A DNA stretch of 35,139 nt from Planctomycetaceae bacterium (GTDB lineage Bacteria > Planctomycetota > Planctomycetia > Planctomycetales > Planctomycetaceae). The stretch covers positions 1-35,139 of the forward strand of contig PBOU01000215.1 in the NCBI GenBank assembly GCA_002724415.1, given 5' to 3'. The notes under the pieces are model-generated. The model was not told the origin of the DNA. It ran no database searches and saw only the letters and a program-made list of their open reading frames with translations. The position numbers were made by a program, and so were the translations under genes. Shown one piece after another: positions 23,932-32,552 of this stretch; the stretch's first letter is position 1, and each line of letters starts with the position of its first letter.

Positions 23932-25191
23932 ATGACCTCCTTTCTTCAACAGCGTTCGCCGGACGTGCCGGTCACGCGTCGCCACGCCCTGGGTCTCTCG
24001 ATCGCCTCGTTGCTGGCGCCACTGGGCCTGCACGCCGAACAACTCAAGCGCCAGCAACGGTCCTGCATCCTGGTCTGGCTGGGTGGCGCTCCCAGCCAGA
24101 TGGAAACCTGGGACCCCAAGCCAGGCACCGCCAATGGCGGTGAGACCAAGGCAATCAAGACGGCCCTGCCGGGGATTTCCATTGCCGAGCACTGGCCAAG
24201 AATGGCCAAGGCGTTGCGGCAGGTGGCCATCATCCGCTCGATGGTCGGCAAGGAAGCCGCACACGCCCGTGGCACCTACCACCTGCACACCGGGCGGCGG
24301 ATGGGCACCCCTGAAAAACATCCGAACATTGGATCCGTCGTCGCCGGCGAACTGGGCGACGTCAATTCTGATCTCCCCAATTTTGTCAGCATCGGCAAGA
24401 CGCTCAGCAGTGGTTTCCTTGGGGTCAACGTGGCTCCCTTTGTCATCAATCGGGCCGGCCAACTACCCGCCAACGCCGCAACCGCTGTCACCTCGCCCCG
24501 CGTGGCCCGACGTCTCGCATTGCTCAAGGCCCAGGACGCCGACCTCTCCGCAGCTGGCGCGGCAGCACTGGTCGAGGAGCACCGGGTGTTGTACGAACGG
24601 GCACGACGGCTGATGACCTCACCCAAGCTCAAGTCCTTCAAACTCGACGGAGAACCCGCCGCCCGACAACAGGCCTATGGCAAGAACCGGTTTGGCCAGG
24701 GATTGCTGGTCGCACGTCGGTTGATCGAATCCGGTGTGCCATTTGTCGAGGTCAGCAAGGGCGGCTGGGACATGCACAACCGCCTGTTCACCCGCATCAA
24801 GCCGGCGGCCGCTGAGGTGGACCGTGGAGTCGCCACGCTGCTGGCCGACCTGAAACAACGTGGCCTGCTGGAGCGGACGCTCGTGATCGTCGCCGGAGAA
24901 TTCGGACGGACACCGAAAGTCAACAGCAAGACACCCGCGCCGGGTCGAGACCACTGGGCTCGCAACTTCAACCTGTTGCTCGCCGGTGCCGGGATCCAGG
25001 GTGGCCGCGTCGTCGGCAAGACCAGCACCAACGGACAGGAACTGGTCGACCGGGCCGTCTCGGTCGAGGACCTGTTCCAGACCATTTGTCACGCCATGAA
25101 GATCGACGCCGACAAGGAGCTGTACACACCGGGTGGCCGGCCGTTGAAAATCGTCGACGGCGGAAAGCCGATTTCCGAGATCCTGGGTTGA
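23932..25191 (+). CDS. DUF1501 protein, Tat-exported
   Basis: A 419-residue third DUF1501 paralogue. The N-terminus PVTRRHALGLSIASLLAPLGLHA is a twin-arginine signal. Landmarks are CILVWLGGAPSQMETWDPKP, ARRLIESGVPFVEVSKGGWDMH, AGEFGRTP and GRDHWARNFNLLLAGAGIQGG, so the catalytic-like core of the superfamily is complete. ATG 23932 is supported by GGAG at 23922-23925, 6 bases upstream. It is closely linked to the DUF1549/DUF1553 gene before it and is somewhat shorter than the other two DUF1501 proteins in the window (454 and 488 residues). The gene to its right is convergent. Confidence 0.9.
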   Translation: MTSFLQQRSPDVPVTRRHALGLSIASLLAPLGLHAEQLKRQQRSCILVWLGGAPSQMETWDPKPGTANGGETKAIKTALPGISIAEHWPRMAKALRQVAIIRSMVGKEAAHARGTYHLHTGRRMGTPEKHPNIGSVVAGELGDVNSDLPNFVSIGKTLSSGFLGVNVAPFVINRAGQLPANAATAVTSPRVARRLALLKAQDADLSAAGAAALVEEHRVLYERARRLMTSPKLKSFKLDGEPAARQQAYGKNRFGQGLLVARRLIESGVPFVEVSKGGWDMHNRLFTRIKPAAAEVDRGVATLLADLKQRGLLERTLVIVAGEFGRTPKVNSKTPAPGRDHWARNFNLLLAGAGIQGGRVVGKTSTNGQELVDRAVSVEDLFQTICHAMKIDADKELYTPGGRPLKIVDGGKPISEILG

Positions 25192-25216
25192 GTCGCTTCC
25201 ACCGGCCGAAGACGAA

Positions 25217-26464
25217 CTACGCCGTCCCACCGGTCACGCGGCGAGCAACCTGCCCGAGCAACTCGTCATCAATCGAGACACCCTTGGGAACGTCCTTGAT
25301 CCCGTCGAGCACTTCCAGAATCTGTTCGTCGGACAATTCCATGCCCAGTTCCTGCAACCGGTGAGCAACAGCCCGCCGGCCGCTGTGCCGGCCCAGCACC
25401 AGCCGGATTCCCTTCGCACCAATCACTTCGGGCCGATAGGGCAAGTAGGTGTCGGGATTCTTCAACAGACCATCCTGGTGAATCCCCGCCTCGGTGGCAA
25501 AAATGTTGTCGCCGCCGACAGGCTTCATCGGCGAGAGACCAATGCCGGTCAACTCGGCAACCAGTTGCGTCAGGTCGTACAGCTTGGTCGTATCGATCTT
25601 CATCTTGACGCCGTACTGCTCCTGGTTGAGGTGCAAGGCCATGGCCACCTCTTCCAGCGACGCATTGCCAGCGCGTTCACCAATGCCGTTGATCGTACAC
25701 TGGATCACGTTGGCTCCCTCCTGCACACCGGCGAGAGTATTGGCGACCGCCAGCCCGAGATCGTTGTGGAAATGGACCGCCAGCAGGGCCCGATCAAGAT
25801 TCGCCACGTTGTCCTGGATGTAGCGAATGATCTCCCGCACCTTCTCAGGTGTCATCACGCCGACCGTGTCCGGGAAGCCGATCGTCGTGGCTCCGGCCTC
25901 GATCGCAGCCGTGTAGCATTCCACCAGGAACTCCGGTTCAGTCCGGCTGGCGTCCTCGGGGCTGAACGCCACGATGTCAAACTTGCTACTGGCGTATCCC
26001 ACCGTATCGGTGACCAGTTCAAGAACCTCTGACCGCTCCTTCCGCAACTTGTGCTCGCGGTGCAGCGGACTGGTGCCACAGAACAGGCTGACGCCCCGCT
26101 TGTGCCGCGGGTTGTCCGACAGGGCCTCCTCGGCTGCATCGATGTCACCTCGAACCGTACGGCACAATGCCGTCAGGACCGGCCCCTTGATTTCCCCAAT
26201 CATCAGGCGAATCGCCTCGATGTCGGCTTGCGAGGATGCGGGAAATCCCGCGTCCAGCGAATGAACCCCGGCCGCCTCGAGGGCCCGGGCAATCTGCAAC
26301 TTCTCGTGGGGTTCGAGTGTCGCACCAGGCATCTGCTCGCCGTCACGCAGCGTCGTATCGCTGAACAAGACGGTGTCGCCACGACGATGATGATTGATCA
26401 CCGCCCGTTTCACCGCACCACGCACCGAGTTCTCGATGCCTTTCAAGATTCCCGGTGTCGCCAT
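25217..26464 (-). CDS. leuA: 2-isopropylmalate synthase-like protein lacking the C-terminal regulatory domain
   Basis: A 415-residue DRE-TIM metallolyase. [14 protein letters not shown] (residues 34-47) holds the catalytic Arg40 and metal-binding Asp36; HFHNDLG (His231, His233) and [13 protein letters not shown] complete the site; [11 protein letters not shown] and [11 protein letters not shown] are typical of LeuA. LeuA condenses acetyl-CoA with 2-oxoisovalerate in the first step of leucine synthesis. LeuA proteins are usually about 500-520 residues; here the chain stops after the linker helices ([16 protein letters not shown]), so the leucine-sensing domain is absent. A homocitrate or citramalate synthase is therefore possible. 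ATG 26464 is used; the Shine-Dalgarno is weak. No other leucine genes are nearby. Confidence 0.85.
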   Translation of the reverse strand: MATPGILKGIENSVRGAVKRAVINHHRRGDTVLFSDTTLRDGEQMPGATLEPHEKLQIARALEAAGVHSLDAGFPASSQADIEAIRLMIGEIKGPVLTALCRTVRGDIDAAEEALSDNPRHKRGVSLFCGTSPLHREHKLRKERSEVLELVTDTVGYASSKFDIVAFSPEDASRTEPEFLVECYTAAIEAGATTIGFPDTVGVMTPEKVREIIRYIQDNVANLDRALLAVHFHNDLGLAVANTLAGVQEGANVIQCTINGIGERAGNASLEEVAMALHLNQEQYGVKMKIDTTKLYDLTQLVAELTGIGLSPMKPVGGDNIFATEAGIHQDGLLKNPDTYLPYRPEVIGAKGIRLVLGRHSGRRAVAHRLQELGMELSDEQILEVLDGIKDVPKGVSIDDELLGQVARRVTGGTA

Positions 26465-26519
26465 GATATTTATTCTGTAGACGAGGAGTCGTGGAGTAAA
26501 GAAACACGCCCGGGCGAGT

Positions 26520-28457
26520 TCAGGGCGTCACGGCACTGGCGGCTGTTTTCAATACCTTGGGCAACTCGGTTTTCAAATCCGCCAGGGTCATCTCGGTGCT
26601 GATCACGTTTCCACGTCTATCGACCAAAACCATGGTCGGCAACGAGAGAATCCCGAGTTGCCGGGCCAGGCGACTGTCGAGACCACCAGGTTCATGCAGC
26701 GTGGCCCAGGTGACGCGATTGGCCGAGATGTAAGCCGGGACAGGTTTGCTGTCCAGGTCGAGATTGACGCCGAGAACCTCAAAACCCTCTGCCCGGTACT
26801 GGGCATACAAAGCCTGCAACCCCGGCAGTTCCTCGGTACATGGCTTGCCCCAGGTGGCCCAGTACACCACCAGCAGAACCTTGCCGCGATAGGAGTCGCT
26901 GCGAACGGTTGTACTGCCCAGGTTCTTTCCGGAAACAACCAGTGGCTTGCCCTTCAGGTCCAATCTCAGCAGCGCCCCGGCTGCTCGCTCACCAGCAGGA
27001 GTCCGTCCGTATTGACGCGCCAACTTCGTGTACCAGGTCTTGGCTCCGTCGACCCGGGCGGCAAATTCATGTGCCGTCCCCAGGTGCCAGATCGCCTCGG
27101 GAGTGTCCTCGGCCTGGGGGTAATTGTTGATGAACACCTCCAGGTCGGCGAGCCACTGTTGCTGCACTTTCAATTGGGCGGCCTGCTCGGTCGCATTTGC
27201 CATCAGCCGATGGTGGCGCGCCAGCAGGTGTCGATAGGCGGTAAACGGAACCAGCGCACTTTTTGGATCACTCCGTTTCAACCGTGTCTCCTCGACCGCC
27301 AAACGTTGCAGCGCCTCGGGCCATGTTCCGGACTGCACCAGCGACACCAGGCTGTCGATCAATTGCCTGGACCACTGATCGCGTTCCGAAGCCGTCGCCG
27401 CCGCCACGCTCAAACCACCCAGGACGTCGCTGCGACGAGAATGGTAACTGGACAACGCGGCAGGTGTGGCGGCCGTCGGAGGTGAGCTGTCGAGTTCTCG
27501 CAGTTGGTCAAGCAGTTTCTGCATCTTTGGTGTGACACCCGGCGTGGCCACCGCGACACTCGGTGCGGCCGGCTGCAACAACACGCCACCGGCGGTCACC
27601 TGGACCGTGTCTCCGGCCAGCGGAACCGGAATCGAGGTCAGCTTCCAGACCTGTCCCACCTTGACCAGTTCGCCAATCTGGACCAGGCCACTCTTGCCTC
27701 CCGCATCGACAATCGCCAACGCACTCTCGTAGACCTCCAGGTCACGCGCGGCCTTGCCTTCGTCCGCGGGAATCACCCCGGGTTGCGAACAATCAAATCG
27801 AATCCATCGCGTCCCGGCCGCCAGGGCAGGACTCTTGTCCAACCGCGCGGAGGGATCATCCACCGCTGCCAGCAATGCCGTGGCCATTTTTCGTGACAGG
27901 CCCAGGGCCTGCGTGTCCTGCCTGGTGACCAGGATCGTTTGCAAGAGCAACGCGTCCCGCCGCAACAGGGCCTCCACCGCCACGCGACTGGTCTCCTCTG
28001 CCGAGATCCGCCGCCACGAATCAATCCGACCGTCCTCGTTCGAATCGATTCCCCACCGGGACCCGCCGATGTTCAACCACCTGGCCTGGTCCACCTTGCC
28101 GTTGTGATTGCTGTCGATGTCGCGGTAGACCTCGACACCATTCTGAAAATACCGCCACTGGTCGACCAGGTTGTTCCCGTTGGTATCAAGAAACCGACGC
28201 AGCACCTGGCCCGCCGGACCCAGCACCTTCCAACCGGTGTGACCCCGGCCCCGGTCAATCTGGACGCGGCACATGGCGACCTCGGCCGCTTCGGGTTTCT
28301 CGAAGTCGACACCGGCTTGAAGAGGTTGGAACTTCTCCAGCATGAACTGCGGCTGTGGCGGTTCGGCGGCAAGAACAACCCGTGACCCCAACAGAACGGC
28401 AATTGCCGCAAGCAGAACACGAGACAACAGGCTGCCAACGCCGGGGCGATGTGACAT
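26520..28457 (-). CDS. Thioredoxin-fold (TlpA/ResA-like) protein with missing first active-site Cys and Ca-loop-like repeats
   Basis: A 645-residue secreted protein. The signal spans residues 1-31. Residues 91-148 hold three Asp/Asn-rich loops of thrombospondin-3 or EF-hand type ([33 protein letters not shown]). A long helical middle follows, with TPR-like stretches around [19 protein letters not shown]. The C-terminal 130 residues are a thioredoxin fold: [21 protein letters not shown], then cis-Pro607 in LSLPT. The usual WCxxC reads WGKPC, so Cys540 is present but the nucleophilic Cys is Gly537. It may not act as a standard reductase. ATG 28457 is chosen for GGAG 8 bases upstream and the better signal; the frame opens at 28496. 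Confidence 0.85.
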   Translation of the reverse strand: MSHRPGVGSLLSRVLLAAIAVLLGSRVVLAAEPPQPQFMLEKFQPLQAGVDFEKPEAAEVAMCRVQIDRGRGHTGWKVLGPAGQVLRRFLDTNGNNLVDQWRYFQNGVEVYRDIDSNHNGKVDQARWLNIGGSRWGIDSNEDGRIDSWRRISAEETSRVAVEALLRRDALLLQTILVTRQDTQALGLSRKMATALLAAVDDPSARLDKSPALAAGTRWIRFDCSQPGVIPADEGKAARDLEVYESALAIVDAGGKSGLVQIGELVKVGQVWKLTSIPVPLAGDTVQVTAGGVLLQPAAPSVAVATPGVTPKMQKLLDQLRELDSSPPTAATPAALSSYHSRRSDVLGGLSVAAATASERDQWSRQLIDSLVSLVQSGTWPEALQRLAVEETRLKRSDPKSALVPFTAYRHLLARHHRLMANATEQAAQLKVQQQWLADLEVFINNYPQAEDTPEAIWHLGTAHEFAARVDGAKTWYTKLARQYGRTPAGERAAGALLRLDLKGKPLVVSGKNLGSTTVRSDSYRGKVLLVVYWATWGKPCTEELPGLQALYAQYRAEGFEVLGVNLDLDSKPVPAYISANRVTWATLHEPGGLDSRLARQLGILSLPTMVLVDRRGNVISTEMTLADLKTELPKVLKTAASAVTP

Positions 28458-28465
28458 ACGTCTGA

Positions 28466-28469
28466 CTCC
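28466..28469 (-). promoter_or_regulatory. Shine-Dalgarno GGAG supporting the thioredoxin-fold protein start
   Basis: GGAG lies 8 bases before ATG 28457 on the minus strand. It favours the start that leads directly into the signal peptide. Confidence 0.55.
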
Positions 28470-28631
28470 ACAATCCACTGAACAACCCGATGCCACACGG
28501 GCAAACAGGGTCGCGGATTGTAGAACAGCCGCCCCGAACAGGTCAGCAGCAATTTGCGACCACCGGGGCTCTCGGGATCAACACTCCGGGCCGCCACCAG
28601 GATTCTCGCGAATTCGGCGGCGGTATTTCGA

Positions 28632-29870
28632 TCACTTGGCTTCCAGGCAGTACAGGTGCTCAAAGCCCCGCAAGAACATGCGTCCCCCGGAAACCGCCGG
28701 CGTGCCGTGGACCTGCTCACCAACCTGGGACTTGCCGAGCACTTTGAACTTGGTGCCCGAGGCAATCACAACCGCCTCTCCCTTGTCGCTGATGTTGTAG
28801 ATCTTGCCGTCGATACAGATCGGGCTGGCCCAGAACTTTCCGCCGACGCGTTCGGTCCAGACCGCCTTGCCCGTCTTGGCCTCCAGGCAACTGACCACCC
28901 CGTTGTCGCACCAGAAGTACAGGTGTTTGCCGAACGCCAGCGGTGTCGGGACATAGGGCAAGTTGCGATTGCTGGTCCAGGCCACCTTCTCGGCTGTCAC
29001 CTCACCTGTCTGATCAACGGGAACCGAAAACAGTTGCTTGCCGCTGCCGCCACCACCGGTAATTGCCATCACCTGGTCGCCGGCGATCACCGGCGAATTG
29101 ACCGCACGCGACGTGAACAGGTTGGCGCGCCACTGCAACTTGCCGGTGCGCGGATCGAAGCTGGCCAGGCCATCTCCGGTATTGCTGGTGAACATCTGCG
29201 GCGGCTTGCCCTCCCGCTCCAAGATCACCGGCGTCGAGTGGGCTGTCAGCTTGACCTTCCGCTCGGAACGCCAGCGGATCTTTCCGGTGGCGGCGTCGAG
29301 ACCGGCGATCACCGACGGGCCATCGTGCTGGCTGGCAACGATCACCGTGTCTTTCCAGACAATTGGCGAGGTGCCGCAGCCGTGACCATGCCGGTTGTAA
29401 AATTTGCCGACATCGGTCTGCCACAACCGCTTCCCCGCAAAATCGTAGGCCCGGACGACCGTGTCCTCGTTGGTGGTGAACAACACGAAGACCCGCTTGC
29501 CATCGCTGGCGGGCGTCCCCGACGCGTAGCTGTTCAGCGAATGCTTCTCGTGGGTCCTGGAGGCCAGCTTGTCGGTCCACAACACCTTGCCGGTGGCGGC
29601 CTCGACAGCCAACACCAACCGCGTGGCTCCCTTGTCGAGAGCCGAGGTCAGGAAGATGTGATTCTCCCAGACACAAGGTGACGAGTGTCCCAGGCCGGGC
29701 ACGGCGACCTTCCACTTGTAGTCCTTGTCGGTCCAGGTGACCGGCAAGCCCTTCTGCGTGCTGATGCCCTTGCCATCAGGACCCCGGAATCGCGCCCAGT
29801 TCTCGGCCCCGGCCACGCCGGCCAACAGCAGGACCAACATTCCCGTCGACAGCACATTCAGACGACCCAC
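28632..29870 (-). CDS. Secreted PQQ-like beta-propeller repeat protein
   Basis: A 412-residue propeller protein with signal peptide MGRLNVLSTGMLVLLLAGVAGA followed by ENWARFRGPDGKG. Blade motifs LVLAVEAATGKVLW, IAGLDAATGKIRW, SFDPRTGKLQW and CLEAKTGKAVW mark a BamB-like or quinoprotein-like propeller. The match to the protein at 1348-2652 (shared HSLNSYASGTP and TGK repeats) shows they are paralogues. No enzymatic residues are visible. GTG 29870 is chosen over TTG 29888 because CGGAG lies 8 bases before it. The thioredoxin-fold gene follows 174 bases downstream on the same strand, so joint transcription is possible but not shown. Confidence 0.85.
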   Translation of the reverse strand: MGRLNVLSTGMLVLLLAGVAGAENWARFRGPDGKGISTQKGLPVTWTDKDYKWKVAVPGLGHSSPCVWENHIFLTSALDKGATRLVLAVEAATGKVLWTDKLASRTHEKHSLNSYASGTPASDGKRVFVLFTTNEDTVVRAYDFAGKRLWQTDVGKFYNRHGHGCGTSPIVWKDTVIVASQHDGPSVIAGLDAATGKIRWRSERKVKLTAHSTPVILEREGKPPQMFTSNTGDGLASFDPRTGKLQWRANLFTSRAVNSPVIAGDQVMAITGGGGSGKQLFSVPVDQTGEVTAEKVAWTSNRNLPYVPTPLAFGKHLYFWCDNGVVSCLEAKTGKAVWTERVGGKFWASPICIDGKIYNISDKGEAVVIASGTKFKVLGKSQVGEQVHGTPAVSGGRMFLRGFEHLYCLEAK

Positions 29871-29878
29871 GATGCAAT

Positions 29879-29883
29879 CTCCG
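29879..29883 (-). promoter_or_regulatory. Shine-Dalgarno CGGAG supporting the GTG start of the propeller gene
   Basis: CGGAG lies 8 bases before GTG 29870 on the minus strand. It would fall inside the coding region if the upstream TTG 29888 were used. Confidence 0.55.
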
Positions 29884-29981
29884 TTCAATCACGACTTCGA
29901 ATGATCTTGTCCCGACAGGTTACCAGCTTCAAGAGAGAGGGAACACGCTGCCGCTCACCAGCAACCGGGCAGCGGCACGCT

Positions 29982-31274
29982 CTACCAGTCCACCACCGAT
30001 CCGTCGTCGGCGTCATAGGATTGCGGATTGCGCCAATCGTGACCGATCTTCTCCTTCAGCGCATCCTCGTCCAACTCAACACCCAGCCCCGGCCCGCCGG
30101 GCAAATCGATGTAACCATCACGCACCTTGAAAGGCTGCTTGATGTATCCATCTCCCAGGTGCACCTGCTCCTGGCACAGGAAGTTGGGAATCGCACCGGC
30201 CAACTGGATCCCGGCAGCCAGCGAAATGGGACCCAGTGGATTGTGCGGGGCAATCGCCGCGTAATAACTCTCGGCCATCCCGGCGATCAACCGGACCTCG
30301 GTGATCCCACCGGCATGGCACATGTCCGGCTGAAGGATCGATGCGGCACCTTTCTCCAGCAATTCGCGAAACCCCCACTTGGTGAAGATCCGTTCGCCGG
30401 TGGCAATCGGCAGGTGGGTGCCCCGCGCGATATCGGCCATCACGTCAACATTCTGGCACTGGACCGGTTCCTCGATGAACATCGGCTGGTACGGTTCCAG
30501 TGCCTTGATCAACAGCTTGGCCGTCTGCGGGCTGATTGCCCCGTGGAAATCGATGCCGATATCCCGTTCGTCCCCGGCGGCCTCTCTAAGCTCCTCGAAC
30601 CGCTTGGCCGCCCGCTTGACGAAGCCGGGAGTTTCGACAATCCGTGCCGGGCGGTGCTTGAACACACCAGTCTTGAATGCCGTGAACCCTTCCTCGGATC
30701 GAGCCCGGATCGCTTCGGGGGTGGACGCGTGCGCGTAAACACGAACGCGACTGCGGGTCGGACCACCGAGCAGTTCGTAAACGGGCACGCCCAGCGCCTT
30801 GCCCTTGATGTCCCACAGTGCCATGTCGATGCCACTGATGGCACTGGTCAACACCGGTCCACCACGGTAGAAGGCGTGACGGTACATCGCCTGCCAGTGG
30901 TGCACCACCGACCTGGGATCCTTGCCAACCAGGTACGTCTCGAGCTGCTTGACCGCGGCGGCCACCGTGCTGGCCCGTCCCTCAACGACCGGCTCACCCA
31001 GCCCGACAATCCCGGCATCGGTGTGGACCTTCAGGAACAGCCACCGCGGCTGGACCTTCAGGGTCTCGAGTTTCGTGATCCGGATCTTTTCACCCGCCCC
31101 GAGCATCGGCTGGAACCTCCTTTTGCGACGCTTGCCCACGTAGGGGTCCTTCCGCGTCGCCTTGTCCTTGTCGTCGGCCAGCAGGGCACACAGCCCGGCC
31201 GTGCCTCCGGCAGTTCCCAGCAACGACGCCAGGAACATCCGGCGACTTCGACTGTAAGCTTTCGTGGTACTCAT
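29982..31274 (-). CDS. Enolase-superfamily (mandelate racemase/galactonate dehydratase-like) protein with Tat signal
   Basis: A 430-residue protein with twin-arginine signal SRSRRMFLASLLGTAGG (residues 8-24) followed by Lys-rich residues. The barrel carries the metal ligands Asp242 (in DFHG), Glu268 (FIEEP) and Glu294 (GERIF), and the base candidate His344 (IAPHNPLGP). ILQPDMCHAGGITE and CQEQVH resemble D-galactonate dehydratase and related sugar-acid dehydratases. Substrate cannot be fixed by eye. ATG 31274 is preferred to ATG 31286 because GGAGG lies 5 bases before it. Export of such an enzyme is unusual for the superfamily but seen in planctomycetes. Gfo/Idh genes and a transporter lie upstream, suggesting a sugar or sugar-acid route. 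Confidence 0.88.
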   Translation of the reverse strand: MSTTKAYSRSRRMFLASLLGTAGGTAGLCALLADDKDKATRKDPYVGKRRKRRFQPMLGAGEKIRITKLETLKVQPRWLFLKVHTDAGIVGLGEPVVEGRASTVAAAVKQLETYLVGKDPRSVVHHWQAMYRHAFYRGGPVLTSAISGIDMALWDIKGKALGVPVYELLGGPTRSRVRVYAHASTPEAIRARSEEGFTAFKTGVFKHRPARIVETPGFVKRAAKRFEELREAAGDERDIGIDFHGAISPQTAKLLIKALEPYQPMFIEEPVQCQNVDVMADIARGTHLPIATGERIFTKWGFRELLEKGAASILQPDMCHAGGITEVRLIAGMAESYYAAIAPHNPLGPISLAAGIQLAGAIPNFLCQEQVHLGDGYIKQPFKVRDGYIDLPGGPGLGVELDEDALKEKIGHDWRNPQSYDADDGSVVDW

Positions 31275-31279
31275 CGCAT

Positions 31280-31284
31280 CCTCC
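31280..31284 (-). promoter_or_regulatory. Shine-Dalgarno GGAGG fixing the enolase-superfamily start
   Basis: GGAGG lies 5 bases before ATG 31274 and would overlap the first codons if ATG 31286 were used. It therefore supports the shorter N-terminus. Confidence 0.7.
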
Positions 31285-31423
31285 ATGGAATTCTGTGACT
31301 AAAGAACCGATCGCTGCGGCGACTGTCCGGCCCTCACTTGATGGTCAATGTCCGAAAATCGTGGTAAACAGATGACCCATGACCAACGGGCAATCCTTCG
31401 ACTCGTACTGCAGAGACTGACCC

Positions 31424-32542
31424 ATGACATTCGGAGTTGGCGTTATCGGAGCCACGGGGTTCATCGGCACACCATACCGGGCCGAGATCAGAGAATGCAC
31501 GGACGAGGCACGGATCGTCGCGCTGTGTGCCCGGCGGCGGGATCGTCTCGAAGCCGCAGCAGCCGAGGACGGCTGCGAGTTTATCACCGACGACTGGCGA
31601 CAGGTGGTCGACCATCCCGAGGTGGACCTGGTCCTGGTGCTGACCCCCGACGCACTTCACCTGGAACCCGTGCTGGCCACCGCCGCCGCCGGCAAACATC
31701 TCTTCTGTGAAAAGCCCATCGGGGTCAACATCGACGAGGCATACCGGATGTGGTCGGCGGTTCGTGACGCGGGCGTGGCCCACTATGTCCCGTTCTGGAC
31801 TCGTTACGTTCCAGCCTTCGCACGGGCCCGCGAGATCGTCCAGGCGGGAACGCTGGGTGACATTCGAGGCATCATCTACCGCTGGCAGAACCCGCGGCCG
31901 GCCGCGATCCCGCACACCTGGCGCGACGACGCCAGCCTCTCGTCGGCCGGCTCGATTGCCGACGTCGGCAGCCACGCCTACGACATCGTCCGCTGGATCA
32001 CCGGCTGCGAAACGCGACGGGTACTCGCCCACGCCGACGTCGTCTCACCTCCCAAGCCCGACCTGGGAGACATCGACCTGGGAGAAGCCATCGACTGGGG
32101 CCAGGGAAACCAGGTGGCCAATGACCAGAAGGTGAAAAAAGGCACAGCGTTCGATTACGCAACGATTGCCTGGGAATGGGAGAACGATGCGGTCGGAGCG
32201 ATCATCCTCTCGCACGCTCCTTTCCTGCGGAAAGGGATGGCGCCGGAACTGGAACTGCACGGCACGAAAGCCTCCCTGGCCATCGATCGCATCCGCAACA
32301 CCGTGACGCTGTACCATCCCGACGACACCGATGGACAACCCGAGTCGATCGAGGATGACGGGTTCGGCAACCGGGCGGCCAAGCACGTGTTCGGCTCGTT
32401 CCAGGAACAGGTGAGCGGAACCCGGGGCGAACACCCGGGCATGGACGACGGCTGGCGAGTCCAGTTGTTCACCGATGCATCCGCCCTGTCGGCACGCCGG
32501 GGCGGATGGGTCGAACTGGCCGAACTGGACGCCGAGGCGTAA
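31424..32542 (+). CDS. Gfo/Idh/MocA-family oxidoreductase
   Basis: A 372-residue NAD(P)-dependent sugar oxidoreductase. The Rossmann start is FGVGVIGATGFIG; the family signature CEKPIG has Lys97 next to the nicotinamide site; SIADVGSHAYDIVRW carries Asp180 and His184 of the catalytic region. The C-terminal beta-sheet domain appears complete (SLAIDRIRNTVTLYHPDD, ALSARRGGWVELAELD). Known relatives oxidise inositols, glucose-type sugars or sugar acids. No signal peptide is seen, so it is cytoplasmic. It is divergent from the enolase-superfamily gene (150-base gap) and convergent with the next Gfo/Idh gene (10-base gap). The two intact Gfo/Idh proteins differ in motif detail and are not recent duplicates. 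Confidence 0.9.
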   Translation: MTFGVGVIGATGFIGTPYRAEIRECTDEARIVALCARRRDRLEAAAAEDGCEFITDDWRQVVDHPEVDLVLVLTPDALHLEPVLATAAAGKHLFCEKPIGVNIDEAYRMWSAVRDAGVAHYVPFWTRYVPAFARAREIVQAGTLGDIRGIIYRWQNPRPAAIPHTWRDDASLSSAGSIADVGSHAYDIVRWITGCETRRVLAHADVVSPPKPDLGDIDLGEAIDWGQGNQVANDQKVKKGTAFDYATIAWEWENDAVGAIILSHAPFLRKGMAPELELHGTKASLAIDRIRNTVTLYHPDDTDGQPESIEDDGFGNRAAKHVFGSFQEQVSGTRGEHPGMDDGWRVQLFTDASALSARRGGWVELAELDAEA

Positions 32543-32552
32543 CCGGCCCCGG

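Noticed and set aside
28554-29681. 375-residue plus-strand frame over the propeller gene
   Set aside because: Antisense shadow; the minus-strand frame has signal peptide and propeller repeats.
29685-31298. 537-residue open frame on the plus strand
   Set aside because: It is antisense to the enolase-superfamily and propeller genes and its residues (His/Arg/Gln/Pro-rich) look like a GC-rich shadow.
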